64,000 bases of DNA from Jeongeupia sp. USM3 (GCF_001808185.1 NZ_CP017668.1:1612001-1676000), one strand, 5' to 3'; positions 18,138 through 27,719 are shown, counted from the stretch's first letter. The notes: generated from the sequence alone by a model not told the origin. Program-made: numbers and translations.

Positions 18138-18443
18138 TCAGTCGGGCGTGAAATCGGCGCTGTAGGCGAGCAAGGCCTCGACCCGGCTGCGCATGCCGTC
18201 ATAGCGGCAGTACAGCGGCTGACGTTCGCTCTCGCCCTTCTTCAGGCCGCTGAAAAACCAGCTGACACCGCCGCTGCTGGCCTGATACGGGCTGGGAAAC
18301 TTCAGCTGCTTGTACCCGGCCGAGCGCGCGGCGGCGGCGCATGCGTCGCGGGCGACGCCGGCGGTCGCCTTCCACGCATCGTTGTTCGTCGCGAGTGCCG
18401 GACCGGCCAGCAGGGCCGCCAGCACCATCATCCGGCATTTCAT
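18138..18443 (-). CDS. Small exported hypothetical protein
   Basis: A 101-residue protein with a signal peptide (MKCRMMVLAALLAGPALA). The mature part has cysteines in ARDACAAAARS and PLYCRYDGM, which could form a disulfide. No family recognised. Its ATG overlaps the stop of the LOG-family gene by four bases, so it is probably co-translated with it. Confidence 0.65.
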   Translation of the reverse strand: MKCRMMVLAALLAGPALATNNDAWKATAGVARDACAAAARSAGYKQLKFPSPYQASSGGVSWFFSGLKKGESERQPLYCRYDGMRSRVEALLAYSADFTPD

Positions 18444-19168
18444 TCCGACGCGACGCCGTTCGGCTGCCCTTCGGCCAGCCACTTGGCGTGGTGCTCGCGC
18501 ATCAGATGCACCGCGTCCTCGATCGTGTCGACGACGACCGGAATCTGCATGTCGACACCGCTGGCCAGGCCCGCACCGTTGTCGACCATGTAGCGCTTGG
18601 CCCAGTCGACCAGCTCGTGCCACATGTCGCCGACGAGGATCAGCGGCGTGCCGTAGAGCTTGCGCACCTGCAGGAGCTGCCAGACCATCGCCAGCTCGAG
18701 CAGCGTGCCGACGCCGCCCGGCGTGACGATGAACGCGTTCGAACGCAGGATGAAGTGATGCAGCCGCGAGAAGAAGGTCTTGTGCTCGAACACGCGGCCG
18801 ACGAAGTCGTTGGCATGCTGTTCAAAGTCGAGGTCGATCCGGATGCCGACCGATGCCTCGGGCTTGTCCGGCGCGCCTTCGCGGGCGCCCTCGTTCGCCG
18901 CCTGCATCAGCCCCGGCCCGCCGCCGGTGACGATGCGGCAGCCCATCGCCGCCAGCTCGGCCGCCAGTTGCTTGACCGCCTCGTACGCCGGCGTCGCTTC
19001 CTCGATCCGCGCCGAACCGAAGATCGTCACGTGATAGTGCGGCGTATGTTGCGGCCGAAGCTTCGACAGGTCGTCGACGACATCCCACAGCTTGAGTACC
19101 GCGCCGGTCACGAGGCGCAGCGTAGCCTCGCTGTCGCCCTGCACGTCGGGTTTTACGATTTGATCCAT
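18440..19168 (-). CDS. LOG-family protein (TIGR00730 type)
   Basis: A 242-residue protein with the two LOG motifs: GGGPGLMQAANEGA (about residue 80) and PGGVGTLLELAMVWQ (about residue 150). The family includes cytokinin riboside 5'-monophosphate phosphoribohydrolases and nucleotide 5'-monophosphate nucleosidases; the larger form seen here is less studied and its substrate is unknown. A possible -10 (TGTAAT) lies about 20 bases upstream of the ATG. Confidence 0.85.
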   Translation of the reverse strand: MDQIVKPDVQGDSEATLRLVTGAVLKLWDVVDDLSKLRPQHTPHYHVTIFGSARIEEATPAYEAVKQLAAELAAMGCRIVTGGGPGLMQAANEGAREGAPDKPEASVGIRIDLDFEQHANDFVGRVFEHKTFFSRLHHFILRSNAFIVTPGGVGTLLELAMVWQLLQVRKLYGTPLILVGDMWHELVDWAKRYMVDNGAGLASGVDMQIPVVVDTIEDAVHLMREHHAKWLAEGQPNGVASE

Positions 19169-19324
19169 ATCGCTCTTGATTACACTCGGAATCCGAAACT
19201 TAAACGTAACCCCTCGCGCGTAGAAGGGGAATAGGTCCGCAGGTAGGCCGCAGTGTTCGGCCCACGCCCGGGGCGGCTATGGTAGCAGATTGCGCGTCGC
19301 ACCAAACCGGTACGCACCACAGCC

Positions 19325-19361
19325 GACGGCCCCGGCGCTGCAAACGCGCGCCGGGGCCGTC
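19325..19361. terminator. Long GC-rich hairpin between two leftward genes
   Basis: Perfect 13-bp arms GACGGCCCCGGCG / CGCCGGGGCCGTC around an 11-base loop, about 50 bases after the stop of the lipoprotein gene at 19409. It lacks a T tract on either strand, so it may stabilise an mRNA end rather than act as a classical terminator. Confidence 0.5.
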
Positions 19362-19408
19362 TCGGAATTGCGAGTGCCCGGCCAGACCGGGCTACGAGGC
19401 GGCGGCGA

Positions 19409-20386
19409 TCAGGACGGACGGCGCGCGCGCAAGACGGCTTGCTCGCCGGCCTTCAACGTCAGCGTCCCGTCGGCGGCGACCGCGAAGCCGTTCACCCGCG
19501 CCAGCGCCTTCAGGAAGCCGCGCTCCTGCTTCGTCGGTGCCGCGCCACACGCCATCCTGGTCGTTGCGACCTTGTCGATCCTGAGTACGCTGCCGTCGAT
19601 CGCGTACTGGCCGGTGTAGCGGTTGCAACCGGCAAAACCGCTGATTCGGCCGTCCGCGGCAAAATTCAGCGTGCTCGGACGCTTGCCGCCGGCGACCTGC
19701 CATTCGGCGCCCTGCAGCGCCGACGCACCAGGCGTCGCGCCGGCGTCCTTCACCGGCACGCACTCGGGGTAGCTTTTGCCGTGCAGCTGCAGCATGCCCC
19801 CCTGGCCCTTGGACCAGAACCAGGTCTGCGGATCATCGTTGGCGGCGTACTTGGCGCCCGATGCGGTGCGTACCTGCGTCAGCGCGAACTGCGATCTGCC
19901 GGCCTGCAGGGTCATCGCATCGCCGCTGAAACCGACGCTGATCTGCTTGTCACCGCATTGCAGTTTGCTGGCAAACGCCTGTTGCTGCGGCTGCTGCACA
20001 AGCTGCAGCACGCCCACATCGGTACTCCCCGGCGTAACGGCGACCGGCTCGCTCAACCACGCCAGCCGCCCCTGCTGTTCGATGCCGCCGCGCAAGGCAT
20101 ACGTACCACCCGCGGCCAGCCGGTCGAGCGTCAGCGCGAACGGGACCGGTACCTGCTTGCCCTGCAGCGGCAGCCGCACGTCCCTGACGACCTTGTCCGT
20201 CTGGGTGTCGCGAACCTCGACGACGGCGACCGCGTCCGGCGGCAAGGCGATCCGCGCGCGGTAGCTCAACTCGCCCTTGAGCGTTTGCTGCGCCGGTGCG
20301 ACAAGGGCCGGTTGTACGCCGGCACACCCGGTCAGCGCCACACCGCCTCCCAGAACCATCAATGCTGCTGCCATCGAACGAGTCAT
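19409..20386 (-). CDS. Lipoprotein with YscW-like, MliC-like and META domains
   Basis: A 325-residue lipoprotein (MTRSMAAALMVLGGGVALTGC, lipobox LTGC). Three parts follow: a YbaY/YscW-like region (LKGELSYRARIALPPDAVAVVEVRD, about residues 35-125), a lysozyme-inhibitor-like region (SKLQCGDKQISVGFSGDAMTL, about 138-215), and a META/HslJ domain (ALQGAEWQVAGGKRPSTLNFAADGRISGFAGCNRYTGQY, split here across about 222-315). MliC proteins protect peptidoglycan from host lysozyme; whether this variant does is inference. It stands alone. Confidence 0.82.
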   Translation of the reverse strand: MTRSMAAALMVLGGGVALTGCAGVQPALVAPAQQTLKGELSYRARIALPPDAVAVVEVRDTQTDKVVRDVRLPLQGKQVPVPFALTLDRLAAGGTYALRGGIEQQGRLAWLSEPVAVTPGSTDVGVLQLVQQPQQQAFASKLQCGDKQISVGFSGDAMTLQAGRSQFALTQVRTASGAKYAANDDPQTWFWSKGQGGMLQLHGKSYPECVPVKDAGATPGASALQGAEWQVAGGKRPSTLNFAADGRISGFAGCNRYTGQYAIDGSVLRIDKVATTRMACGAAPTKQERGFLKALARVNGFAVAADGTLTLKAGEQAVLRARRPS

Positions 20387-20538
20387 CTGAGCGCTCCTGT
20401 GTTTGGACGCGTGAAGTCTAGTCCCCGCTATCCGGCAAGGCTTTGGAAATAATGGCTGGCTTTTCTTGACGTCAAGGTGTCTCGAGAATAATTGTTGTGT
20501 AAATCAACTTTGTAGAAATCCATCCAGCCATTCACCGG

Positions 20539-20563
20539 AAACGGCGCACCCGGTGCGCCGTTT
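20539..20563. terminator. Hairpin downstream of the autotransporter remnant
   Basis: 12-bp arms AAACGGCGCACC / GGTGCGCCGTTT just after the 3' end of the barrel remnant (stop at 20582). The T tract is short in both directions. Confidence 0.55.
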
Positions 20564-20581
20564 CGTTCGCCCACTGCCGGA

Positions 20582-21406
20582 TCAGAACGGCATGCCCAGC
20601 ATCAGCCGGATCGCCTGCTCGTAGCCCGAGCTGTTGTTGAGCGTGCTGCTGTAGTCGAGCGACAGCGTCAGTTCGTCACGCAGCGCCAGCTTGCCACCGA
20701 CCTCGATGATCCACTGGTTCTGCGCCATCGGCACCAGATGGGCGACATAACCGAGGCCATAGGCGGCGAGGTCCGCGTAGCCCATGCGGGCATCGTCGCC
20801 GCCTTCGAACTGGTGCTGGTACTCGATCCGCATCCGCGGCGTAAGCCTGCCCACCGAGACATCGAAGCTCGTTTCGCCACGCAGGCCAAGCTTGCCTGTC
20901 GTCATCCGCACGGTCTGCTCGCCATAGCTCAGCGCGCTCAGCCCGGCTGCCGACTCGGTGTAGGCATCGAGCGTCGCCGACATCAGGTCGACCCGGCCAT
21001 ACGGCGAGACCAGCCACGTACCGTTGCGGTACTCGTAACCGGCGGCGAGCAGACCGAACAGCTGGTTACCGTCACGCGAGCCCGAGGCAAAGCGACCGTT
21101 GCCGGTGATGTAGCGGTCCACGTCGAAGTTCAGCCAGCCGTAACCGAGCATGCCGTCGACGAACAGCGACTCGGCCGGGCGCACACTGCCGTAGATCGCC
21201 ACCACGCCGCTGCGGCCTTCACTCTTCGAACCGTTGTCGCCGATATCGCTGACGTCACGGGCAACGCCACCGCCAACCCCGACCGACAACAGATCGTTGA
21301 CGCGATAGTCGCCACCGACGCTGATGCCGTCGGTGCTGAAGCGGAACTTGTCCTGGCCGGTTTCCGCATCGCGTCGGCCGAAGTTGAGCGCGCCACCGAT
21401 CCAGAT
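20582..21406 (-). pseudogene. Autotransporter beta-barrel remnant lacking signal peptide and passenger
   Basis: The frame is open for 274 codons and matches an autotransporter translocator domain: alternating beta strands (GISVGGDYRVNDLLSVGVG, LFVDGMLGYGWLNFDVDRY, LTPRMRIEYQHQF) and the terminal aromatic (RLMLGMPF). It begins directly after an in-frame TAG (21407-21409) with IWIGGALNFGRRDAE, which is internal to such a domain. No signal peptide, passenger or ribosome site is visible, and 21410-21570 shows no coding continuation in frame. A TTG at 21289 could initiate, but the product could not be exported. Confidence 0.78.
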
Positions 21407-21570
21407 CTACCTGTTGCTGGAACGACGCCCGGACACCCGCCGGTTGGAAAGCGGTGGCGATTCGGTGTGACGACCCGGCTTCGGGTGAGAACCAGACGGA
21501 TTGGCCGTGATTCGATGCTCGCGAACGAGCGAACCGTCGCCAGGTCCGGCGCGATTCGGTAAACGCACCG

Positions 21571-22074
21571 TCAGTCGATGGTCACGGTGATGGACACGTT
21601 GTCCGCATACGCGCCGGCCGGAACCACTTGCCCGGCGGGCAGCCTGGCGTAGATCGTCCAGCTTTGTGTACTGGAAAAGAGCTGCTGGACCTGGATGGTA
21701 CCGGTCAGCCTGCTGGTACCGCCGCTGCCGTCACCAAGAATCTCGGTGTACAGATTGCTGGTGTAGAGGTTGTAAGCCAGCGAATGTCCTCCCTGCTTCA
21801 GGCTGCGTGTCAGCGCATTGCCGCTCAGCCCGCCGCTGAACGAGATGCCCACCGAGGCATTCAGGGAGACACCGGCGTTGCAGTTGAGCGTCAGCGTCGA
21901 TTGCGCGGTCAGGGCGCTGCCAGCCAGCGGAGAATAGGGGCCCAAATTGACAGCCACCGGCGGCACCGAGCAACTGCCAAGAAAGACCGCATGACACACC
22001 GGCGTCGCGAGTCCGGACAGCATGGCCGGCCAGAGCAGCAACCGGCGAAGGTCGAACCGCCTTCCCGGCTTCAC
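21571..22074 (-). CDS. Csu-type fimbrial tip/minor subunit (spore coat U domain)
   Basis: A 167-residue exported protein starting at a GTG that overlaps the usher stop (GTGA) and has GGAGG at seven bases. The signal region is LLLWPAMLSGLATPVCHA. The mature part is a single SCPU domain (SCSVPPVAVNLGPYSPLAG; LTLNCNAGVSLNASVGISF; C-terminal AYADNVSITVTID). By position after the usher it corresponds to CsuE. The tip protein CsuE normally has two such domains; only one is present here. Confidence 0.8.
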   Translation of the reverse strand: MKPGRRFDLRRLLLWPAMLSGLATPVCHAVFLGSCSVPPVAVNLGPYSPLAGSALTAQSTLTLNCNAGVSLNASVGISFSGGLSGNALTRSLKQGGHSLAYNLYTSNLYTEILGDGSGGTSRLTGTIQVQQLFSSTQSWTIYARLPAGQVVPAGAYADNVSITVTID

Positions 22075-24443
22075 GAAGAGTCCTCCACGGTTTGGCAGGG
22101 CATCGGACCAAGCACCTGATTGAGCGGACTGGCCAGGGCTTCGGGCACCAGCGTGAACCGGCACAGCCGGTCACGATCCAGTTGCAGCCGGTAATCGCCG
22201 GCCGCCGCACTATCCAGATAGAGACGGCTGCGCCCCAGTGTCAGGCTCTCCACCTTCGTGCCATCACGCCAGCTCTCGCTGTCGCTCGCCAGCTGCCAGT
22301 CCTGTGGTAGCGCCAGCTCGATCACCCGGCCCGGCGCGGACTGCTTGACGATGAAGTCCAGCAGATAACCGTTGCCGCGTTGTGGAACCAGCGTGCGTCT
22401 AGTGTCGGGGACCTGGTAATCGATCTTCAGCCGCGCGGTGTCGATGCCGATGCGATTGGCCTGGTAGCCGTAGAGCTGCGGGACCAGGGCGACACCGTCG
22501 GCGTTGCTCCAGGCAACCACCCGGTTCTCCAGCGTCACCGGCACATCCGGCTGGCCACCGGTCGTAACGATGGCAAAACCGTCGCCGACCTGGCGGGTGG
22601 CGCCGAGCAGCTGCGGCGTGGCAATCAGACTACCTCGCACACCCAGACGCAGCTGCGGGTCGCCGCGCTGCGAGAGCTGGGTGTCCAGCTGCAGCGAGGT
22701 ATAGCGGGTGTCGGCCCTTGCCATCGCCAGCACGCGGGTATCGCGTTTGTCCTTCTGGGCGGTCAGGGTCGCGGTGCGCAGCATCGGATCATCTGCGGTA
22801 TAGCTGTAGCTGAGGGTGCTGGTGTGCTGCTGCTCCTGCAAGGCGTAGCTGGCAGCCAGATTCTGGCCGCGGTCGAGCGGCAAGGAGACGCCGACGAACA
22901 GACCGTAGCGGCGCACCAGATCGCGGGATTCGAACAGCGTCAGCGCGATCTGGCTGTTGTACGCCAGCGGCAGCGACGCGCTCAGATTGCTCGAACTCCG
23001 GCAGTGGTCGAGCACGTAACAGCGCTCGACATAGCCCAGGGACAAGCCCAGCGGACCAAGCTGGGTGCCGAGATAGCCGCTGCGACTGCGTAGAGCCTCA
23101 AGCGCCGGATCGCTCGCCATGCCGAGTTGGCGGAAAGCACTGCCACGGCGGGTGTATTGCAGGCCGGCGTTGAAAAGCAGGCCACTCCACTCATAGCCCA
23201 GACTGTACTGCCAGCCGCGGCCGCTCTCCGGGTGCAGGCTGGCCGCGCCATTCGCCGTCACCGTGCCGACCAGCCCCAGCCTGCCGACCAGACCGGTGCC
23301 GAGCAGCCCGCCGCCTTGCACCGCTTCGACACGGCCGTCCAGCGTCAGCCAGGGGTTGACGCCGTAACGGTAGCCGCCAGAAGCAAAGCCGGCACCGTAA
23401 TGATTGCTCTGCGAACCGTAATCGAGACGCTCGCGACCGATCTGCAGCGCGTAGTCCCACAAACCGGGCGCCAGCAAGCGCGTCAGCGACAAGAGCGGCG
23501 CCTGGTAGGTGCGGCTGCGTCCTAGCGTGTCGCGCAGCTGCACGCTGACCACGCCGTCGTTGCCAACGGCCGGTAACTGATCGAGTTCGAACGGCCCCGG
23601 CGGCAGCTTGCTCGTGTAGCTCAACATGTCGTTGACGTAGACATCGAGCACCGACGGCAGCGCCGAGCTGCCGCTGATCGTCTGGGTCGGATAAGGCAGA
23701 AAACCTGGCTGCAGCGAAAAGTCCCGCACCAATTGCACCCCGGCAAAACGGATCGGCAACCCGCTCTCGAAGGCCTGGCTGATCGCATCACCCAGACGCA
23801 GCGTCCACATGCCGCGGTAGTCGTCATAGCGATAGGTCGTATCCAGCCGCAGCGTTTCGACGCGCGAGTCGCGACTGGTCGCGCCCAGCTCCTTGCGGAT
23901 CAGCCCGCTTTGCTGCACACCGCCCCAGGCGCCGAAGGCGCGCGCAAACAGGTTCGCTCCCCACCCCTCGCGCCGGCCGTCCCGGGTGGCCAGCACGTCG
24001 TAGTCGAGATAGGCGCCGTTCAGGTTGGCTGGCGTGACCGGATCGAGCGCCGCCTGCGGCATGACCAGCACATGCGGGTCGAGCTCGCGATCGGGCAAGG
24101 TCAGCTGCAACTGCTGCAGCGCATCGTCGAGTAAAACCCGTTCGGCAACACCGGACAGCGGCAGATAGCGCTTGCCGTCACCGAGCAGGACCGAATGGCG
24201 CGACCGTTGCGGGTTGAGCGGCAGTTGCTGTGTGCTATCCAGCGGCCAGAACCAGTTGCCGCAATCGTCGCGGATCAGCAACTGGTCGTTCGGCAGCAAG
24301 ACGCCGTTGACGCTGACCTGCAGCAGCAACTGCCGCGCGCCGGCGCACGGGCGCTGGTCGGCCGGCGGTTCGGCAGCTGCGACATGGAACGACAACGCCG
24401 TCGAACACAGCAGCCAGTGCAGGCCGCTACGGCAGCGCCACAT
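22071..24443 (-). CDS. Fimbrial outer-membrane usher (CsuD type)
   Basis: A 790-residue usher with a signal peptide (MWRCRSGLHWLLCSTALSFHVAAA cleavage after AAA) and the family's long beta-barrel: ANLNGAYLDYDV, LRLGDAISQAFESGLPIRFAGVQLVRDF, GSSALPSVLDVYVNDML, PPGPFELDQLPAVGNDGVVSV (given here in short pieces), and a C-terminal domain ending PMPCQTVEDSS. It secretes and assembles subunits delivered by the chaperone. It overlaps the chaperone gene by 17 bases. Confidence 0.93.
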   Translation of the reverse strand: MWRCRSGLHWLLCSTALSFHVAAAEPPADQRPCAGARQLLLQVSVNGVLLPNDQLLIRDDCGNWFWPLDSTQQLPLNPQRSRHSVLLGDGKRYLPLSGVAERVLLDDALQQLQLTLPDRELDPHVLVMPQAALDPVTPANLNGAYLDYDVLATRDGRREGWGANLFARAFGAWGGVQQSGLIRKELGATSRDSRVETLRLDTTYRYDDYRGMWTLRLGDAISQAFESGLPIRFAGVQLVRDFSLQPGFLPYPTQTISGSSALPSVLDVYVNDMLSYTSKLPPGPFELDQLPAVGNDGVVSVQLRDTLGRSRTYQAPLLSLTRLLAPGLWDYALQIGRERLDYGSQSNHYGAGFASGGYRYGVNPWLTLDGRVEAVQGGGLLGTGLVGRLGLVGTVTANGAASLHPESGRGWQYSLGYEWSGLLFNAGLQYTRRGSAFRQLGMASDPALEALRSRSGYLGTQLGPLGLSLGYVERCYVLDHCRSSSNLSASLPLAYNSQIALTLFESRDLVRRYGLFVGVSLPLDRGQNLAASYALQEQQHTSTLSYSYTADDPMLRTATLTAQKDKRDTRVLAMARADTRYTSLQLDTQLSQRGDPQLRLGVRGSLIATPQLLGATRQVGDGFAIVTTGGQPDVPVTLENRVVAWSNADGVALVPQLYGYQANRIGIDTARLKIDYQVPDTRRTLVPQRGNGYLLDFIVKQSAPGRVIELALPQDWQLASDSESWRDGTKVESLTLGRSRLYLDSAAAGDYRLQLDRDRLCRFTLVPEALASPLNQVLGPMPCQTVEDSS

Positions 24444-25146
24444 TGGCGTTCGACCATTGCCCCTTGTCGTCCCTGATCCGGAGGTTCAACTGGCGACGCT
24501 CGCCGTCGCCCACACCCCAGGACAGCGACTGGCCCGCGAGCAAATAGCCGTTGTGGCCACCGAACGGCGAAAGACGAACGCCGTCGGCCTGCACCTCGGC
24601 CACCCGGACCGCTACCGCTCCCGGGTTGGTCGCCACCAGAAGCCGCCGGCCATCGACGCCGCGTTCGCCCCGCCATTCGAGCTTTGCGCCGACAGGCGTA
24701 CCGTCCGGCGTGTAAAACACCGGCAGATTGAAATTGACCAGCAGCGCAACCTGCCCCGGACCGGACGCCGGCTGCGGCTCGAGCGGAAGCAGCTCGCGCA
24801 CCAAAATACGGTAGCCGCGCTGCATCGCGCCGCCGGGCGCCTCGCTCAGGCCGACGCGGATCAACTGGCTGGCGTGCGCTGCCAGCCGGAATGCCGGCGG
24901 GTTGGCAATCAGGGTCCGTGACGTCGACAGCGCCATCTGCTGGCTTGCGCTGTCCCAGCCCTGCCAGTCGAAGGTTTCCAGCTGCACCAGCCGCGGCTGG
25001 TCGCCATCGTTGCGCACCGTCAGCGTTTGGCTGGGCCGGGCGGGTGACAACTCGATGCGGATCGGCTCGATGCCAAGCGCGCTGGCGATGCCGGCGCAAA
25101 ACAGCAGCACGGCGCCCGGCAACAATCGCAAGCGGTGATCGAGCAT
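24427..25146 (-). CDS. Periplasmic fimbrial chaperone (CsuC type, PapD-like)
   Basis: A 239-residue chaperone with a signal peptide ending FCAGIASALG and an N-terminal Ig-like domain (IELSPARPSQTLTVRNDGDQPRLVQLETFDW). FRLAAHASQLIRVGL corresponds to the subunit-binding G1 region. It donates a strand to fimbrial subunits in the periplasm. It begins 22 bases after the pilin gene and overlaps the usher gene. Confidence 0.9.
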   Translation of the reverse strand: MLDHRLRLLPGAVLLFCAGIASALGIEPIRIELSPARPSQTLTVRNDGDQPRLVQLETFDWQGWDSASQQMALSTSRTLIANPPAFRLAAHASQLIRVGLSEAPGGAMQRGYRILVRELLPLEPQPASGPGQVALLVNFNLPVFYTPDGTPVGAKLEWRGERGVDGRRLLVATNPGAVAVRVAEVQADGVRLSPFGGHNGYLLAGQSLSWGVGDGERRQLNLRIRDDKGQWSNANVALP

Positions 25147-25168
25147 GCTTCCCTTCGAGACGAGCGGG

Positions 25169-25654
25169 TCAGAAGCTCACGGCGATATTGACGCTGTCCG
25201 TATAGGCAGCGCTGGCCGGAACGATCTGGTTCTTTGGAATCTTGCCGTACACGGTCAGCGTGTTGGCGAGGCTGCCGGCGGCGCTGGTACCGGTCATCCT
25301 GTTGCTGCCGGTATTGCCCCAGTAGTTGGTCCAGCCCGAATCGGTGTACAGCTGGTACTGCAGCAGGTCGCTGCCGGCTTTCATGTTGCGGCCGGCGGCG
25401 ATGCTGGCCGAGTTGAGGCCGGCATCCAGCGAGACGGTATACGCCGTGCTCGGTGTGCAGCTGAAGTTGATGGTCGTGCTGACATTGGTATCGCTATTGC
25501 TGGTGGGATCGTAGTTGCCGAACGCCAGCGTCGCGGCCTCGACCGTGCACGCGGCGACAACGGTGGCGTTCACCGTCAGCGTTGCGTTGACGGTCGTTGC
25601 ATGCGCAACGGAAGCAAGCAGCCCGCAGGGCATCAAGACCAGCAAGCTTTTCAT
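25169..25654 (-). CDS. Csu-type major pilin (spore coat U domain)
   Basis: A 161-residue subunit with a signal peptide (MKSLLVLMPCGLLASVAHA) and one SCPU domain: ATVVAACTVEAATLAFGNYDP, TTINFSCTPSTAYTVSLDAG, and the terminal strand AYTDSVNIAVSF. A GGGGAGGGG motif precedes the ATG by about five bases. It is the first gene of the operon pilin-chaperone-usher-tip. Acinetobacter Csu systems carry three pilins (CsuA/B, A, B); here there is one. Confidence 0.9.
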   Translation of the reverse strand: MKSLLVLMPCGLLASVAHATTVNATLTVNATVVAACTVEAATLAFGNYDPTSNSDTNVSTTINFSCTPSTAYTVSLDAGLNSASIAAGRNMKAGSDLLQYQLYTDSGWTNYWGNTGSNRMTGTSAAGSLANTLTVYGKIPKNQIVPASAAYTDSVNIAVSF

Positions 25655-25721
25655 TTTCGCCCCTCCCCGGACGCCACGACAAACACCGGCGGCTCCAATA
25701 ACTTCCAATAAACGAAAGCAA

Positions 25722-25727
25722 ATTATA
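25722..25727 (-). promoter_or_regulatory. -10 element of the fimbrial operon promoter
   Basis: A perfect TATAAT on the minus strand inside a strongly AT-rich island (about 25715-25765) that contrasts with the GC-rich surroundings. No good -35 is present at 16-18 bases (TTTTAT at best), suggesting an activator or an alternative mode of control. Confidence 0.5.
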
Positions 25728-25795
25728 TGAAACAAGAAATATAAATAAAAGCTTTGAATCAGATTTTGCACGCTGCCTTCAGGGCGTGCCCAAAG

Positions 25796-25823
25796 AAAAA
25801 GCGCCCTCGCGGGGCGCTTTTTT
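25796..25823. terminator. Bidirectional terminator after ssb
   Basis: A5 + GCGCCC / GGGCGC + T6 hairpin 35 bases beyond the ssb stop, separating it from the fimbrial operon promoter. Confidence 0.85.
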
Positions 25824-25857
25824 GCATGAGCGGATCGCCGGAAACCGGCATCGGGAA

Positions 25858-26355
25858 TCAGAACGGAATGTCGTCCTCGAAATCGTCGAAGCTGCGCTTC
25901 GGTGCCGGTGCAGCCTGTTGCGGGCGAGCAGCCGGCGCAGCGGCCGGCGCTGGGGCGTAGCTCTGGTTGAAGTCGTCGTAACCGCCGCCGCCCCCCTGAT
26001 CCATCGGCGCACCGCCGCCACTACGGCCGCCGAGCATCTGCATCTGGTCGGCGATGATTTCGGTGGTGTAACGGTCGGCACCGGTCTGCTTGTCCTGCCA
26101 CTTGCGCGTCTGCAGCTTGCCTTCGATGTAGACCGAACTGCCCTTCTTCAGGTACTGGCCGGCGATCTCAGCCAGACGGCGGTACATGGTGATGTTGTGC
26201 CACTCGGTCTTTTCCTGCTTCTGGCCGGACTTGTCCTTCCAGTTTTCGGTCGTGGCGATGCTGAAATTGCACACCGCGTCGCCGTTGGGCAGGTAGCGCA
26301 CCTCGGGGTCGCGCCCGAGGTTGCCGATCAGGATGACCTTGTTCAAGGAAGCCAT
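25858..26355 (-). CDS. ssb: Single-stranded DNA-binding protein
   Basis: A 165-residue SSB: OB fold starting [21 protein letters not shown], a Gly/Pro/Ala-rich linker, and the conserved acidic tip DDFEDDIPF that recruits partner proteins. Its ATG overlaps the stop of the transporter gene by one base (TGATG), so the two are coupled. Confidence 0.98.
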   Translation of the reverse strand: MASLNKVILIGNLGRDPEVRYLPNGDAVCNFSIATTENWKDKSGQKQEKTEWHNITMYRRLAEIAGQYLKKGSSVYIEGKLQTRKWQDKQTGADRYTTEIIADQMQMLGGRSGGGAPMDQGGGGGYDDFNQSYAPAPAAAPAARPQQAAPAPKRSFDDFEDDIPF

Positions 26356-27719
26356 CAGTGCGTCTCCATAATCAATTGTTTAGCCTCGTCTTCATTCCAG
26401 CCGTCCTGCATGACCTTGAGCAGGGCAACCCGCTCGTCGAGCAACACGACGGCTTCGGAAACGCCGGCAATCCGTGAAAGTTTATCAGACAGCGCGGCCG
26501 GATCGCCCTGCCACGCTTCGCCGATGTGAAAGAGTTGGGTCTTCACCGGCTTGGGCGCCCGCATCCGCCACGCCACGGCCAGCCAGATGCCGACCAAGGC
26601 AGCCGACAGTGCAAACACCGGTGCCGGCGAGTCGAAACGCTGGTACAGCCAGCCTGCCAGCGCCGAGCCGAGGAACATCGCCGCGGCCTGGCAGGTGTTG
26701 TAGACGCCCATCGCCGTGCCCTTGGCGTCGGCCGGCGCAATTTTCGAGATCAGGCTGGGCTGGATCGCCTCGAGCACGTTGAAGGCGATGAAGTACAGCG
26801 CCAGCCAGACGACGATCATCGTCAGGCTGGGCATGTACAGCGTCATGCCGATCTGCGCGCCGAACATCAGCGCGATCGCCCACAGGAACACCCGCTTGAG
26901 CTGGCGCTTCTTCTCGCCGTAGATCACCGCCGGCACCATCAGCACGAAGCTGAGCAGCACCACCGGCAGATACACCCACCAGTGCCTCGACACGTCAAGC
27001 TGGCCGACCTTGGCCAGCAGCAGCGGCATGACGGTGAACATCGCCATCTGCGCCGCGTGCAGGGCGAACACGCCGTAGTTGAGCCGCAAGAGCTGCGGAT
27101 CGCGCAGCACCGACGGTAGCCGCCGGGCGCTGGTTTCGGCATCCGAATGGAAACGCGACACCGTCGGACTCGGGATCACCCGCGCGACGCCGACGATGGC
27201 GACCAGCGCCAGCACCGCCGTCAGCACGAAGATCCCCGGCAGACCGATCCAGTCGGCCAGTTTCGGTGCGACGACCAGCGACACCGCAAAGGTGCCGGCG
27301 ATGCTGGCGCCGATCATTGCCATCGCCTTGGTCCGGTGCTCCTCGCGCGTCAGGTCGGCCAGCAGCGCGGTGATCGCCGCCGAGATCGCCCCGGCGCCCT
27401 GGACCGCGCGGCCGACGATCAGCCAGACGATGTGGTCGGCCATCGCGCACATGATGCTGCCGAGCGCGAACAGCGCCAGGCCGATGTAGATCACCTTCTT
27501 GCGGCCGACGTGGTCGCTCCACATGCCGAACGGCAGTTGCAGCAGCGCCTGCGTCAACCCGTAGGCGCCGAACGCCAGCCCGACCAGCGCGTGGTTGTCG
27601 CCACCGGGCATGTGGCCGGCGTAGACGGCAAAGACCGGCAGCACGAGGAACATCCCGAGCATGCGCAGGGCGTAGAGCCCGGCAAGTCCGGATGCGGCGC
27701 GTAGTTCGAGCGGGGACAT
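26355..27719 (-). CDS. MFS transporter of the YajR type
   Basis: A 454-residue, 12-segment major facilitator with the A-motif [14 protein letters not shown] between segments 2 and 3. The C-terminal 60 residues (after about 390) are cytoplasmic and predicted alpha/beta ([32 protein letters not shown] in pieces), consistent with the YAM domain of YajR, which has the same overall length. Substrate unknown. It is divergent from uvrA and directly upstream of ssb, an order seen in other betaproteobacteria. Confidence 0.87.
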   Translation of the reverse strand: MSPLELRAASGLAGLYALRMLGMFLVLPVFAVYAGHMPGGDNHALVGLAFGAYGLTQALLQLPFGMWSDHVGRKKVIYIGLALFALGSIMCAMADHIVWLIVGRAVQGAGAISAAITALLADLTREEHRTKAMAMIGASIAGTFAVSLVVAPKLADWIGLPGIFVLTAVLALVAIVGVARVIPSPTVSRFHSDAETSARRLPSVLRDPQLLRLNYGVFALHAAQMAMFTVMPLLLAKVGQLDVSRHWWVYLPVVLLSFVLMVPAVIYGEKKRQLKRVFLWAIALMFGAQIGMTLYMPSLTMIVVWLALYFIAFNVLEAIQPSLISKIAPADAKGTAMGVYNTCQAAAMFLGSALAGWLYQRFDSPAPVFALSAALVGIWLAVAWRMRAPKPVKTQLFHIGEAWQGDPAALSDKLSRIAGVSEAVVLLDERVALLKVMQDGWNEDEAKQLIMETH

